Source: Rheinheimera texasensis DSM 17496 (GTDB lineage: Bacteria > Pseudomonadota > Gammaproteobacteria > Enterobacterales > Alteromonadaceae). Taken from it: a DNA stretch of 64,000 nucleotides. The notes under the pieces are model-generated. The model was given only the letters and a program-made list of their open reading frames with translations, searched no databases and was not told the origin of the DNA. Numbering within the stretch: the stretch's first letter is position 1; every line of letters begins with the position of its first letter. The position numbers were made by a program, and so were the translations under genes. Positions 24,359-33,873 of this stretch are shown piece after piece. The DNA is taken from positions 304,179 through 368,178 of the forward strand of contig NZ_KL544006.1 in the NCBI RefSeq assembly GCF_000711985.1. Direction: 5' to 3'.

Positions 24359-26479
24359 CTAATTGTTGTTTTTTTCAACATCAAGTTCGAGGTAATTCAG
24401 GCCTTGCGATAAGCGGTTACGAATATTATGCCATTGCTCGGGTCTGTCAATCACTTTTGGTGTGATTAATATCACCAGTTCGGTTTTTGTTTTGGAATTA
24501 TTCTGGCTACGGAACAAACCACCAATCAACGGTAAATCACCAAGCCCTGGAACTTTGGTCACATTTTCGTTTTGGTTATCCGAGATAAGACCACCCAGCA
24601 GAATAGTCTGGCCACTTTGCGCAATCACTTCCGTACTAATTGAGCGTTCAAAAATCGCGGGGCTACCAGGAAACGCAGTGGAGGCCGTAGATGTATTTGA
24701 AATATTCTGGTCGATTTGCATCACCACCAAACCCTGGGCATTGATCGTTGGTGTTACAGATAAAGACACACCCGTCTTACGATATACCACTGACACCGTT
24801 TGACTATCTGTATTTGGATTCGTCGTTGTCGCGCCTTGTGTTGGAATATCATTTCCCACAGCGATGTTAGCCTGAACCCCATCCCGTACTACCAGGCTCG
24901 GGTTTGACAGTACATTTACCCGGCCATCCGAAGCACGTAAATTGGTAATGACTTTATCAAGGCCATCAGCATAGCTAACACTTAAACCACCGATGCCTGA
25001 GGTTTTAAAGGCTCCCATAGTGCTGGTATCTACTTTGCCATTGGCCAGTGCAAACTCCAAACCTAAAGCAAATTCGTCTGTCATCGATACTTCAGCGATA
25101 GTTGCTTCAAGCAATATCTGTTTCGGCATCACATCTAACCGGCGAATCATCGGCAATAAAGTTTGATATTCTTTGCCGGTGCCAAAAAAGATGATGGTAT
25201 TGGAACGCTCATCAACCGTCATGCGGATATTTTCATTGCTGGCCGATACTGCCCCACCTGTTCTGGCAGTGCGTGCTGGTGTAGCAGCAGCTCTGTTCTG
25301 CGCAGCACCTGCGGTTGCAGCGCCTGTCGTCGGCGTACCACTGCTGCGGGTATCGCGGCTCTGGTTGCCGACGGCGTTGGCTGCTGACGATTGCCCAAGC
25401 AAGGCCGCGACTGATTGCCCCAAATCAGCGGCACGGGCAAAACGCGGGTAAAACACAAAATAACGTTTTTCTTCAGTGACGCTTGGCTGATCCAGCTGAT
25501 CAGCCCAAAACCGCGCCCGCTCCAGATATAACGGGTCTGTGGCAAATAAAGCGACGGCACCTAACTGGTCGAGATTAATCATCGCCATATTTTGCCGGCC
25601 AGCCCGGCCCACATCCGTGCTTAAGCCTTCACTTTCCAGTAAACGACCAAGTTCTTTGATAAATTCTTCCGGGCTGACATAAGTCAGGTACAACATACTG
25701 ATACTGCGACCACGGGCTGCAGGAGTGTCAAAAATCCTGATAAGGTCCATGACCCGCAGCACGTCTTCGCGCAAGCCTTTGACATAGACTACGTTTTGCT
25801 GCAAGTCCTGAGTGATCTGAGCGTTAGAGATTTCACTCAAAGTGCGCTCCAGCCCTTGCCCCAGGCTGAAGCGCAGCGGCACTATCTGCACCAGCTCCCC
25901 AGGCAGTTGCGGCACGTCGTCGTTATTGCGACCAAAGCCAATACCGGTGGTGGCTTTGTCTTTGTCATCCTGCGGATGAATAAAATAAACGTCTTCGCGT
26001 TTGGTAATGCCAATCCCGCGTTCGGCCAAAATCTGGGAAGTCAGCAAAAACAACTGGCGGCTGCTGGTGGTTTCAGTCAGTTTCAGGGTCACTGGGTCAT
26101 CAATTTTGCGGATATCGTCGGCAATGACATAGTTCACATCCAACAATTCGCCGAATACCGTATGAAGGAACTCACGGCCAGGCATTTTGTCGGCGGAAAT
26201 ACTGACCTGATCATTGGCGCTAAAAGCAGTAGATACATCGGTGGCTGGTCTTAAGCGCTGATCCTGAGCGGCAAAAGGTTTTATTTCTTTGTATTTAGGT
26301 CTGTCTTTAAATTCAGCCGGTTGCACCACTGCAGCATCACTTTCCTGCACCTGATAACCATCGCTGTCAGCCAGAGTGCCGGTGGCCACAGTATATTGAC
26401 CTTTATTGACGGGCGTCGCACAGGACACTAACAGTTGCAAACTGACTGCCAGCAAAGAAAGCCGGAATGGATAAGACAT
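24359..26479 (-). CDS. gspD: Type II secretion system secretin GspD-like lipoprotein
   Basis: Outer-membrane secretin, 706 residues. The lipobox LLVSC places the lipidated Cys at 20. N0 (STN-type) and N1/N2 periplasmic domains lie at about 80-330, with a low-complexity Ala/Thr/Gly insert at about 355-400. The secretin core contains VLSNPSLVVRDGVQANIAVG and the gate/C-terminal motif KVPGLGDLPLIGGLFRSQ. It would form the outer-membrane pore. It is the last gene of an unusually ordered gsp cluster and stands directly before the S-layer-like gene. The MSHA secretin MshL is related, but the presence of GspK, L and M homologues favours T2SS. Confidence 0.88.
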   Translation of the reverse strand: MSYPFRLSLLAVSLQLLVSCATPVNKGQYTVATGTLADSDGYQVQESDAAVVQPAEFKDRPKYKEIKPFAAQDQRLRPATDVSTAFSANDQVSISADKMPGREFLHTVFGELLDVNYVIADDIRKIDDPVTLKLTETTSSRQLFLLTSQILAERGIGITKREDVYFIHPQDDKDKATTGIGFGRNNDDVPQLPGELVQIVPLRFSLGQGLERTLSEISNAQITQDLQQNVVYVKGLREDVLRVMDLIRIFDTPAARGRSISMLYLTYVSPEEFIKELGRLLESEGLSTDVGRAGRQNMAMINLDQLGAVALFATDPLYLERARFWADQLDQPSVTEEKRYFVFYPRFARAADLGQSVAALLGQSSAANAVGNQSRDTRSSGTPTTGAATAGAAQNRAAATPARTARTGGAVSASNENIRMTVDERSNTIIFFGTGKEYQTLLPMIRRLDVMPKQILLEATIAEVSMTDEFALGLEFALANGKVDTSTMGAFKTSGIGGLSVSYADGLDKVITNLRASDGRVNVLSNPSLVVRDGVQANIAVGNDIPTQGATTTNPNTDSQTVSVVYRKTGVSLSVTPTINAQGLVVMQIDQNISNTSTASTAFPGSPAIFERSISTEVIAQSGQTILLGGLISDNQNENVTKVPGLGDLPLIGGLFRSQNNSKTKTELVILITPKVIDRPEQWHNIRNRLSQGLNYLELDVEKNNN

Positions 26480-26480
26480 G

Positions 26481-26963
26481 TTATTGATCCTTGTTCGATT
26501 TTTGCGGTGTAAATAATTTCAGCACTTTGCTGTGTTGTGCGTTTTGCAACACGATTTGTTGCCGGTTCAGCTCGACCAGCTTGTAGCCGGAAAGCTCAGC
26601 ATTAAGCTGCAGCCGCTGCATCACGGGCTGCTGACGCTCAGTTTTAACCGAAAGCACGGCGATTCGTTGTTCAGCTTCATAGATAGCTACCAGCGCAACA
26701 GTCAAACCATTGGCAGTAAATGAATCAAATTTCCCGGCGTCAGACCCTGTGGCAACAGTGCTGCCGTCATTGTCCAGTGCAGATTGATAAAGTTTACGCA
26801 GCGCTGCCGTGTCGCCAATATCTTGCCGGACACTGAATGGCGTGAATGATTCGGAGCCGGCACGGTTAATTTGCTGCATTTCCGGGAAAAACCGGCTAGC
26901 AAAATCAGCGAGACAAACGGTCAGTAATAACGGATAGAGAAACTTCGGCTTCAACAATGTCAT
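26481..26963 (-). CDS. Short GspC-like protein lacking a PDZ domain
   Basis: Protein of 160 residues with one N-terminal membrane helix (about 8-24) and a periplasmic domain. The domain resembles the homology region of GspC/PilP (VALVAIYEAEQRIAVLSV, then GYKLVELNRQQIVLQ), the part that contacts the secretin. Typical GspC has about 280 residues with a C-terminal PDZ domain for substrate selection; here it is absent. The start overlaps the gspM stop (ATGA), and gspD follows after one base. Position next to gspD supports the assignment even though sequence similarity is weak. Confidence 0.65.
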   Translation of the reverse strand: MTLLKPKFLYPLLLTVCLADFASRFFPEMQQINRAGSESFTPFSVRQDIGDTAALRKLYQSALDNDGSTVATGSDAGKFDSFTANGLTVALVAIYEAEQRIAVLSVKTERQQPVMQRLQLNAELSGYKLVELNRQQIVLQNAQHSKVLKLFTPQKSNKDQ

Positions 26964-27553
26964 GATGTCTTCGCCCCTTGTTTAGCCGCAGGCGCTGACT
27001 TAGGGGCTTTTGCTGCAGTTCTGAAATAATAATTCGCCATCATCACCAGCGTAATGTCGCGTTTGCCGTCAATTCTACCGCCGCTCAGTCGGAATTGATT
27101 CACTACCAGATTCGGAAACTGTTGCTCCAGCTCAAAGTGGGCCAACGCCAGTTGCGGCAGTTTGCCTTTGAGCTCGATATTCAGTATTGCCGCCGAGACT
27201 CCTGTATCTGCCAAAGATTGCTCGGAGGCAATATCAAATAAACTCACAGTCACACCGCTGGGTTCCAACAGTCGCTGCATTTTTTGCAAGGTTTCAATTC
27301 TGATCTGCTGAACATCGCTGACGACAGGCACGCCGGCCAAAGCTTGCTCCAGTTGCTTCTGCATCAGCCGCTGCTCGGCTTGTAACGCCTCTTTTTTTGC
27401 CAGCAGCCCTTCAGCACGCTGTAATTTTTGCTGTGTCAGTTCCAGCGCCGCAATCGATTCATCCTGCCACTCCATCAGCGGCAGCAATAGCAATTTGATC
27501 GATAATAACGCGGCCAGCACGACCAACAGCGCCTGATTTTTATTTGGCTGCAT
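26960..27553 (-). CDS. gspM: GspM-like inner-membrane platform protein
   Basis: Protein of 197 residues: a short cytoplasmic end, one membrane helix (about 9-26), a coiled-coil stretch rich in Gln/Leu/Glu (about 33-75) and a small ferredoxin-like periplasmic domain. This is the layout of GspM/PilO-type proteins, which pair with GspL. Sequence motifs are weak in this family, so the call leans on architecture and the neighbouring gspL. The start overlaps gspL by 14 bases. Confidence 0.75.
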   Translation of the reverse strand: MQPNKNQALLVVLAALLSIKLLLLPLMEWQDESIAALELTQQKLQRAEGLLAKKEALQAEQRLMQKQLEQALAGVPVVSDVQQIRIETLQKMQRLLEPSGVTVSLFDIASEQSLADTGVSAAILNIELKGKLPQLALAHFELEQQFPNLVVNQFRLSGGRIDGKRDITLVMMANYYFRTAAKAPKSAPAAKQGAKTS

Positions 27554-28643
27554 CTGCGGCCTCCAGTTTTACTTGTGCAGCGATCGCAAAAGCTTCCTGT
27601 TTACGTTGTTTGGTCACCGGAGAGTTAAACTGGGCATTGCTCAACAAAGGCGACGCCACCAGTCGCTGTAGAGTGTCTGTTGCTTTGTCTGAAGTGCCAC
27701 GAAGCTCCAGTTTCGCACCTTTCATCGATACGGCCTGCAGGCTATCGCCATTCGCCTGCATATCTAAAACCACGCTCCAGAGCTGGGCGCTGCTGGCATT
27801 TGCCTGAAACGATTGTTGCAACTGACTGGAAACCGCCGCCATTCGGTTGATATCCTGCTGAATAGCCAATACTTCGTTAAGTTCAGCGCCAAGGCTTTCT
27901 GCCTGTGCCTGGCTGGCGCTAACCTGATACATCAGCCAGGCGCTGCTGAGCGCGGCATAAGACGCTACTGTAACCGCTGCAGCAAGCGCAGGCGGGCGCC
28001 AGTTAAAAGCTGCGGTCTGCTTTAAGCCTGATTGCCAGAAGTTAAAAAAATCAGTGACCTGCAGGCAATGAAACCCTTTCTGCAGTAGCCTGCTGTATTG
28101 TTCAGCTTCAATGTGCAGCACTTCAGCATCATCGGGCAAGCCGACATAAAGTAAAAAGGCTGCAATGTCCGCACATAACGCTGAACGTTGTAACGAACTG
28201 ATTTGGCCCAGAATGTTGGCTATAAAAAACGGAGCTCTGCCAGCGATTTGCACCTCTGCAGCCTGACCTGGCAACAAAGCAAGCCCGAGTAAGTAAGTTT
28301 CAGGCAGCAATACCGCATTGTGGGGTAAAGCTGTGATCACGCTCTGATCAGGAAGATAACTGCTGACTGGTGTTTTACCATGCGCTGGCTCGGCAAACAC
28401 ATGGCGGATAAAAGGTGTCGATTCATATTCGACGGCCAATACTTTTTTCAGCTCACGTTGTTGCTCAATCGGGTAATCTTTATGTAATTCGCGGTAGCTA
28501 TATCGCGGTAGAATCACAACAGGCGTCGTGACCTGCTGTAAGTCGGCTGGCAGTGCTGCCACTTTATTTGTCAGCAGCCACTGATACAGTCTGGCCCGTA
28601 GCGCAGATAAATTAAGGCTGCTGTGATGAGAACCTGAGGTCAT
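27540..28643 (-). CDS. gspL: GspL-like inner-membrane platform protein
   Basis: Protein of 367 residues with a cytoplasmic actin-like domain (about 1-215), one membrane helix at about 222-242 (PALAAAVTVASYAALSSAWL) and a periplasmic coiled-coil plus small alpha/beta domain. GspL binds the ATPase GspE and pairs with GspM. It is somewhat shorter than usual (about 400). The start overlaps the end of gspK by 32 bases. Confidence 0.78.
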   Translation of the reverse strand: MTSGSHHSSLNLSALRARLYQWLLTNKVAALPADLQQVTTPVVILPRYSYRELHKDYPIEQQRELKKVLAVEYESTPFIRHVFAEPAHGKTPVSSYLPDQSVITALPHNAVLLPETYLLGLALLPGQAAEVQIAGRAPFFIANILGQISSLQRSALCADIAAFLLYVGLPDDAEVLHIEAEQYSRLLQKGFHCLQVTDFFNFWQSGLKQTAAFNWRPPALAAAVTVASYAALSSAWLMYQVSASQAQAESLGAELNEVLAIQQDINRMAAVSSQLQQSFQANASSAQLWSVVLDMQANGDSLQAVSMKGAKLELRGTSDKATDTLQRLVASPLLSNAQFNSPVTKQRKQEAFAIAAQVKLEAADAAK

Positions 28644-29529
28644 CGAAGGTTTTCCTTTGGTCCCAGATAGTCACTGGATTATTAGTGTAAGGGTTCAGAA
28701 CTACGGTTTTTTCATCTGAGTAGCGTGCCGACTCTATCGCCGACGAAATACTGATACGAAAAACAGGACCGGTAGTATACGTGTAGAACTCGTCGCCTGA
28801 AATACCACTGGTCCTTGAAATGAAACTCTGGTCGACGTTTCCTTCGGATCTCTGTTGTTTAATGATTTCAGCTAAGTCCTCACCGAAGTAGTAAGGCAAC
28901 AAAGCTTCAGGTGCGTTCAATATATTAACGGTGCTGCTCAGATACAGCGTCGATATTTGTGATAAATGACGCTGAAACTCAGGGTTCATCGCCGGCAAGA
29001 AACCTAACTCAGATAAATCCTGCACCGGCCCGTTGCGAACCCATACCCGGTCACCATAGGCGCCCTGTTCGGCACCAAATGGCCGCGCTATGTCATCAGC
29101 ATCCTGCCAGTCTGCCAGTTGCTCAGCCAGTCGGCTGCCCATTTCAGCAGAGTAGCCGAAGTAGCCAGCGACCGAGGCCAACAATTCAGGTTTCATGGCG
29201 CCGGTATTGGCCAGCCCCAGCGCATCCTGAATGCGGACCTCTGACGCCGAGAACTCAAATGGCTGCCCGTAGAAATTCCATCGGTGCGTGATACTTTGCG
29301 GATCTTCTGAGCGACCTTGCCAATTCTCTGTGAGCAAGGCAAACATTAAGTCGTTATTACTGCTGTAGTTGGCTAAAAAGGCTTCGGTCCGATGTTGCAC
29401 AGCAAATGCAGTATGTACCTGTTCACGACTTTGATAGGCGACCGACAGCACAACGGTCAGCAAAATTGCTGTTAGAAAAAGTGCCTGCATCAGGGCTATA
29501 CCGCGTTGCCTGTAATTGATGCTGGTCAT
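28612..29529 (-). CDS. gspK: Minor pseudopilin GspK
   Basis: Protein of 305 residues with a prepilin-type N-terminus, RGIALMQALFLTAILLTVVLSVAYQ. Cleavage is expected after the Gly. Position +5 is Gln rather than the Glu found in other pseudopilins, a known peculiarity of GspK. The large globular domain fits GspK, which caps the pseudopilus with I and J. The ATG overlaps the gspJ stop by four bases. Confidence 0.85.
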   Translation of the reverse strand: MTSINYRQRGIALMQALFLTAILLTVVLSVAYQSREQVHTAFAVQHRTEAFLANYSSNNDLMFALLTENWQGRSEDPQSITHRWNFYGQPFEFSASEVRIQDALGLANTGAMKPELLASVAGYFGYSAEMGSRLAEQLADWQDADDIARPFGAEQGAYGDRVWVRNGPVQDLSELGFLPAMNPEFQRHLSQISTLYLSSTVNILNAPEALLPYYFGEDLAEIIKQQRSEGNVDQSFISRTSGISGDEFYTYTTGPVFRISISSAIESARYSDEKTVVLNPYTNNPVTIWDQRKTFDDLRFSSQQP

Positions 29530-30224
29530 ACATCGTCAGCCTGTAATTGTTTATAGCTTTGAGTTTTTGCCGGCAGTGTGATCACCCAATCGAACTGATC
29601 GATAGTGACGCGGAGCTTTTCTGGCTGGTCAGCTATCTCGATGCCATCGAACACCGGATACCAAATCTTTTTAACCACGCCGGTATCATCCAGCACCTGA
29701 TTACGGTCAATGGCATAGTAAGAAAAAGTTATATTTTCCAAATTGCTCGCAACAATCACCCTTTTACTAAAATTAAGTTGCTGATCGGCATGAACCAGAG
29801 GTGCAGCATCCAGCAACGCCTCCTCATAAACCAGTCTGAGTTTGCCGTTCTCGTCATTCTCACGGAAAAAACGTATCACAGCCAAAGCTCCGGCTTTTGA
29901 AATCGCATTATTGGTGACCGCGGTAAAACCTTCGTCCCTGCCAAGGAAATAAAAGCCAAAGTTTTGTTGTTGACCTGATTGTTGAGCTGAACTGGCAGAT
30001 AGTACCCGGAATGAACTCAGGTGCCGCAGCGCGCCCGTCACCAGTTCCATCTGACGATACTCAGAAAAACGCTGTTCAAAATCGGATAAACGCCGTTCGG
30101 AATAACTGACAAACAACTGATAGGCATAAGCCACCAGTACCAGCAACATCACCAGAATGGACGTCGATAACAACACTTCGATGAGCGTAAAGCCCCTCAG
30201 AGCTCTGGCTGAATATCTGTCCAT
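29526..30224 (-). CDS. gspJ: Minor pseudopilin GspJ
   Basis: Protein of 232 residues with prepilin motif RGFTLIEVLLSTSILVMLL and a C-terminal beta-rich domain of GspJ type (YAIDRNQVLDDTG, then KIWYPVFDG). With GspI and GspK it forms the pseudopilus tip. The start lies 28 bases inside gspI, a long but ordinary overlap in this cluster. Confidence 0.85.
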   Translation of the reverse strand: MDRYSARALRGFTLIEVLLSTSILVMLLVLVAYAYQLFVSYSERRLSDFEQRFSEYRQMELVTGALRHLSSFRVLSASSAQQSGQQQNFGFYFLGRDEGFTAVTNNAISKAGALAVIRFFRENDENGKLRLVYEEALLDAAPLVHADQQLNFSKRVIVASNLENITFSYYAIDRNQVLDDTGVVKKIWYPVFDGIEIADQPEKLRVTIDQFDWVITLPAKTQSYKQLQADDV

Positions 30225-30637
30225 GCCAGCTCCACATAACTTAATTCACGGTTTTTATTATCTTTTTGCAATATAAGACTGACCTGATATCTGGCAAAAC
30301 GCGGTTTATAGGACACAAAAGCCGTCATGTCAGGGTCAAAACGCGGTGCCGGCGGCGCATACTGCATCCTGTTCGCGGTCCATTGGTAACGTACGCCGAA
30401 AATCGCACCTGCCCCCTGTAGTTGTTCCGCCGCTTGCTGTTGCAGCACTTCGCGGATCTGATCAACGATTAGTGGAACAGGTTGATAAAGCGTGACAGTT
30501 TCACTGGCAGACTCACTGCTTTGCCGCGCACTTTTTACCGCCAGACTGGCAAAACTGAGCACAGAAAACAGAATGACCGCAGCGATCATCACTTCAATTA
30601 GTGTAAAGCCTGAATGGCGCGTTCCTGATGACTTCAT
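30197..30637 (-). CDS. gspI: Minor pseudopilin GspI
   Basis: Protein of 146 residues with prepilin motif SGFTLIEVMIAAVILFSVL and the Glu at +5. Size and position between gspH and gspJ identify it as GspI, the nucleating tip subunit. The ATG overlaps the gspH stop by four bases. Confidence 0.84.
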   Translation of the reverse strand: MKSSGTRHSGFTLIEVMIAAVILFSVLSFASLAVKSARQSSESASETVTLYQPVPLIVDQIREVLQQQAAEQLQGAGAIFGVRYQWTANRMQYAPPAPRFDPDMTAFVSYKPRFARYQVSLILQKDNKNRELSYVELAWTDIQPEL

Positions 30638-31011
30638 TTGAAGTTATATTCTTGTGGTACCTGAAGTACCAGCGCACTGATGGTGGTTTGTTCCACTTCG
30701 CCGTGACTGTCGATATAAAGGTTTTGCGGCAAAAAAAACACGTAATTGAAGTCGAGATTTTGAACCTGGCCTGATGCATATCTGATCTCAGCAGCCTTTC
30801 CTTCAAAGCCGACGACGATATCACTGCCGCGTAAAAATGCGTGTTTACGTAGTGATTCCATTTGCTGTGTTAACTGGTACCACTCAGATTTTGCTTTGAT
30901 TTTTTCTACTTGCGCAAAGCCTAATGGCCCAACCAAAGCGACTACAGCGCTCATCAGCGACAAGACGACCAGTAATTCAATCAATGTAAAACCAGACCAG
31001 TGCTTACGCAT
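30634..31011 (-). CDS. gspH: Minor pseudopilin GspH
   Basis: Protein of 125 residues from ATG 31011 (MRKHWSGFTLIELLVVLSLMS), the second base after the gspF stop; the frame upstream to 31035 lies inside gspF. Prepilin peptidase would cut before the Phe. The remainder is a small beta-rich domain. It lies where GspH is expected, before gspI. Confidence 0.8.
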   Translation of the reverse strand: MRKHWSGFTLIELLVVLSLMSAVVALVGPLGFAQVEKIKAKSEWYQLTQQMESLRKHAFLRGSDIVVGFEGKAAEIRYASGQVQNLDFNYVFFLPQNLYIDSHGEVEQTTISALVLQVPQEYNFK

Positions 31012-31012
31012 G

Positions 31013-32215
31013 TCAGATCCCAATATCCGTGACATTGGTGATACTCAGCATCATGATCACCACCACAGAGCCAACGATGCCACCCATTACCAGGATTAAT
31101 AATGGCTCCAGCAAACTGGTCATCCGTGTCACCCAGTTATCAAAATCGCGGCGACTACGGTTGGTAATTTCAGTGAATATACGTTCTAGCTCACCGCTTT
31201 CTTCACCAACGGCGAGCAAAGAAGCAAAAAAATCCGGGAAAATTGCCGTCCGGTTTAATGTCGCCGCCAATGGTTCACCGCGCTTTATTTTTTCGATCGC
31301 AATCCACAGCTCTTGCTGAAGCAGCCGGTTTTTTACACCACCGGATGCCAGTTGCAATGCCTGGTCCACCGAAATACCAGCCTGCAGCATCATCGCAAGC
31401 CCACTGCAAAAACGAATACGCTCTACCAGCAACACAGCAGCACGTAGCCCCGGGACTCTGAGTTGCAGCTGCTGCAATCTGGCTTTGACGCCGGGTGGCA
31501 TTGGATATTTAAACGCGACCACGCCAAACACGAGCAAGGCTAAACCCAACCAAAGCTGGTAATTAATCAGCCAGTCAGACAGTCCCAATAACATTTGCGT
31601 ATAACCTGGCAAGTCTTCCTGCCCGGCAAACAAACTGCTCATGTTTGGTACTACATAATTGAAAATAAACAAAATGGATGCAATACAGACCAACAGAATC
31701 ACTGCGGGGTATGTCAGCGCCTGAACAATCTTTTGTTGTAAGCTGCGCCGGTATGCTAAATCAGCACTAAGCGCCCGGAAGGCCTCGACCAGTTGACCAC
31801 TGGCTTCACCAATACTGACCAGGTTGATATACAGTGGGTCAAAATATTCCGGATAATCAGTCAATGCCTGCGATAACTGCCGCCCGCCACGCAAAGATTT
31901 AGTCAGCTTTTCTAACAGTTGTCGCAGCGCAGGCTTTTTGCTGGACTTTTTTAACAGCTCCAGGCCTTTATCTATTTTCAGACCGGCATCAAGCAACACC
32001 GACAGTTCAGAGGTGAGAAAAGTAATGTCTTCAAGTGACAGTTTGCCCTGGCCGAGCAGCCCTCTGACGACATCTTCTTTTTCAGCCTTACAAGATGAAA
32101 TCAACAAACCATCGGCCTTCAGTTTGTCTTTTGCCACCTCTACCGAGACCGCATCGATCACACCGTCGACTTTGGCCCCGGAGCGGTCATAACCCTGATA
32201 TCTGAACTGCGCCAT
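31013..32215 (-). CDS. gspF: Type II secretion inner-membrane protein GspF
   Basis: Protein of 400 residues with two T2SSF domains and three membrane helices (about 170-190, 220-240 and 370-395). The N-terminal segment YQGYDRSGAKVDGVID and the paired motifs GEASGQLVEAF and GEESGELERIF are characteristic. GspF is the platform protein that couples GspE ATP hydrolysis to pseudopilus growth. The start overlaps the gspE stop by one base. Confidence 0.93.
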   Translation of the reverse strand: MAQFRYQGYDRSGAKVDGVIDAVSVEVAKDKLKADGLLISSCKAEKEDVVRGLLGQGKLSLEDITFLTSELSVLLDAGLKIDKGLELLKKSSKKPALRQLLEKLTKSLRGGRQLSQALTDYPEYFDPLYINLVSIGEASGQLVEAFRALSADLAYRRSLQQKIVQALTYPAVILLVCIASILFIFNYVVPNMSSLFAGQEDLPGYTQMLLGLSDWLINYQLWLGLALLVFGVVAFKYPMPPGVKARLQQLQLRVPGLRAAVLLVERIRFCSGLAMMLQAGISVDQALQLASGGVKNRLLQQELWIAIEKIKRGEPLAATLNRTAIFPDFFASLLAVGEESGELERIFTEITNRSRRDFDNWVTRMTSLLEPLLILVMGGIVGSVVVIMMLSITNVTDIGI

Positions 32216-33873
32216 CAGCCCGCGACCCTCAGCACTTCTTCGACAGTCGTGACCCCTTGCATCGCCTTCAACAGGCCGTCTTCCAGCAGATTTCGCACAC
32301 CGCGCTGGCTATTGAGCTGACGCGCCTCCCGGATAAAGTTCTGATCTTTGGGAATTGAACGCACTGCGTCATCGCAGCGTAAATATTCAATCAATGCAAC
32401 CCGTCCCCGATAGCCGGTACCACTGCAATGTTCGCAGCCTTTTGCCACTTTCAGATTAATGGACGGCAAGCCGAAGCGCTGTGCCAGTACATGCAAATCA
32501 CGGTCACGGATATGTGTCCGGTGCTCGGTATCAGGTTGGGCACAATGTGGACATAAGCGGCGGGCAAGACGCTGTGCGATGATAGAGACTAACGCAGCAT
32601 TGAGCAGAAATTCATCTACTCCAAGGTCAAGCAAGCGGGTATAGGCACTGGGCGCATCATTGGTATGCACAGTAGAAAATACCAAATGGCCGGTAAGCGC
32701 AGACTGCATCGCCACAGCAGCAGTTTCTTTGTCCCGGATCTCACCGAGCATAATAATATCGGGGTCCTGACGTACGACACTGCGCAAACCCGCGGCGAAA
32801 TCAAAACCGATATCGGGCTGCACCTGCACCTGATTCACACCGTTTAACTGGTACTCGACCGGATCTTCCAGCGTGATAATTTTCACCTGAGGCGTATTCA
32901 GCCGATTTAAAAAGGTATAGAGGCTGGTCGTTTTACCTGAGCCGGTTGGGCCTGTTAACAAAATCACACCAGCTGTGGTGGTGATGTCTTCGAGGATCTG
33001 AGTTTCTATATCAGCAGAAATGCCGAGGTCGGCCAGATCATAGTTAATGTTGTCTTTGCGTAAGAAACGCATGACGACACTTTCACCATCGGCCAGTGGC
33101 AATGCTGAGACCCGAATGTCGAGGTCAACGCCACTAATTTTGGTTTCAATTTTACCATCTTGTGGCCGGCGTTTTTCTGCAATATCCATCGAGCTGAGGA
33201 TCTTCAGCCGTGTGATCACAGGCAAAAGAATTGCGGCTGGTATCGATTCCACTTCATGCAATACGCCATCGACCCGAAACCGAACTATGCCTTTCCCGTT
33301 CACCGGTTCAACATGCATATCCGAGGCACGTAAGCGCAATGCTCTGGTGATCAGGGAATTCAGTAAGTTAACAGTTGGGGCTTCAGATGCCAGCTCGCGC
33401 AATCGTGCTTCTTCCGAACTACTTAACTGGCTGGACAACTGTGTGGATTCAGTCAGCTCAACCTGATTCCGCAATAGCGAAAACTGGTCATTGCTGCAAA
33501 TCATCACCTGAAAATCAGTTCTAAACTGGGACAGCAGTTCGATGCAAGCCATGTCCGTGGGGCAAGGCGTCAGAATAGTCCAGGTGTTATTTTGAAAATC
33601 AAAGGGTAACCAATGATGTTCAAGCAATTGCGCCAGAGGCAGCTGTCGGGCATCTTCAGGTAAAGTCCAGCCGACCAGTCGTTCTTCCTGAACTATCGGC
33701 AACCTGAGTAAGTTTGCATAGAGGCCTGGCAGAGACTCAGACGACAAAGCGCCCATACTGACCAGGACCGACTCCAACTGACCACCATATTTACGTTGGA
33801 ATGCAGCGGCTTTTTCAATCTCAGCAGGCGTCAGGCCATACTCAGTCTGTAATAAATCAGCAATTTTACTCAT
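32215..33873 (-). CDS. gspE: Type II secretion ATPase GspE
   Basis: Protein of 552 residues. An N1/N2 region is followed by the secretion ATPase core: Walker A GPTGSGKTT (308-316), an Asp box around EDPVEY, Walker B IIMLGEIRD (373-381) and the His box FSTVHTND. The zinc tetracysteine motif is complete (CPHC 441-444, CEHC 480-483), as in GspE and PilB. It powers the pseudopilus. It overlaps gspG by four bases. Confidence 0.94.
   Translation of the reverse strand: MSKIADLLQTEYGLTPAEIEKAAAFQRKYGGQLESVLVSMGALSSESLPGLYANLLRLPIVQEERLVGWTLPEDARQLPLAQLLEHHWLPFDFQNNTWTILTPCPTDMACIELLSQFRTDFQVMICSNDQFSLLRNQVELTESTQLSSQLSSSEEARLRELASEAPTVNLLNSLITRALRLRASDMHVEPVNGKGIVRFRVDGVLHEVESIPAAILLPVITRLKILSSMDIAEKRRPQDGKIETKISGVDLDIRVSALPLADGESVVMRFLRKDNINYDLADLGISADIETQILEDITTTAGVILLTGPTGSGKTTSLYTFLNRLNTPQVKIITLEDPVEYQLNGVNQVQVQPDIGFDFAAGLRSVVRQDPDIIMLGEIRDKETAAVAMQSALTGHLVFSTVHTNDAPSAYTRLLDLGVDEFLLNAALVSIIAQRLARRLCPHCAQPDTEHRTHIRDRDLHVLAQRFGLPSINLKVAKGCEHCSGTGYRGRVALIEYLRCDDAVRSIPKDQNFIREARQLNSQRGVRNLLEDGLLKAMQGVTTVEEVLRVAG

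Noticed and set aside
27075-27082. GGCGGTAG on the minus strand, similar to an ops element for RfaH
   Set aside because: It lies inside the gspM coding region, the rest of the ops consensus is not met, and it is not in a leader. The true start of the surface operon is outside the window.
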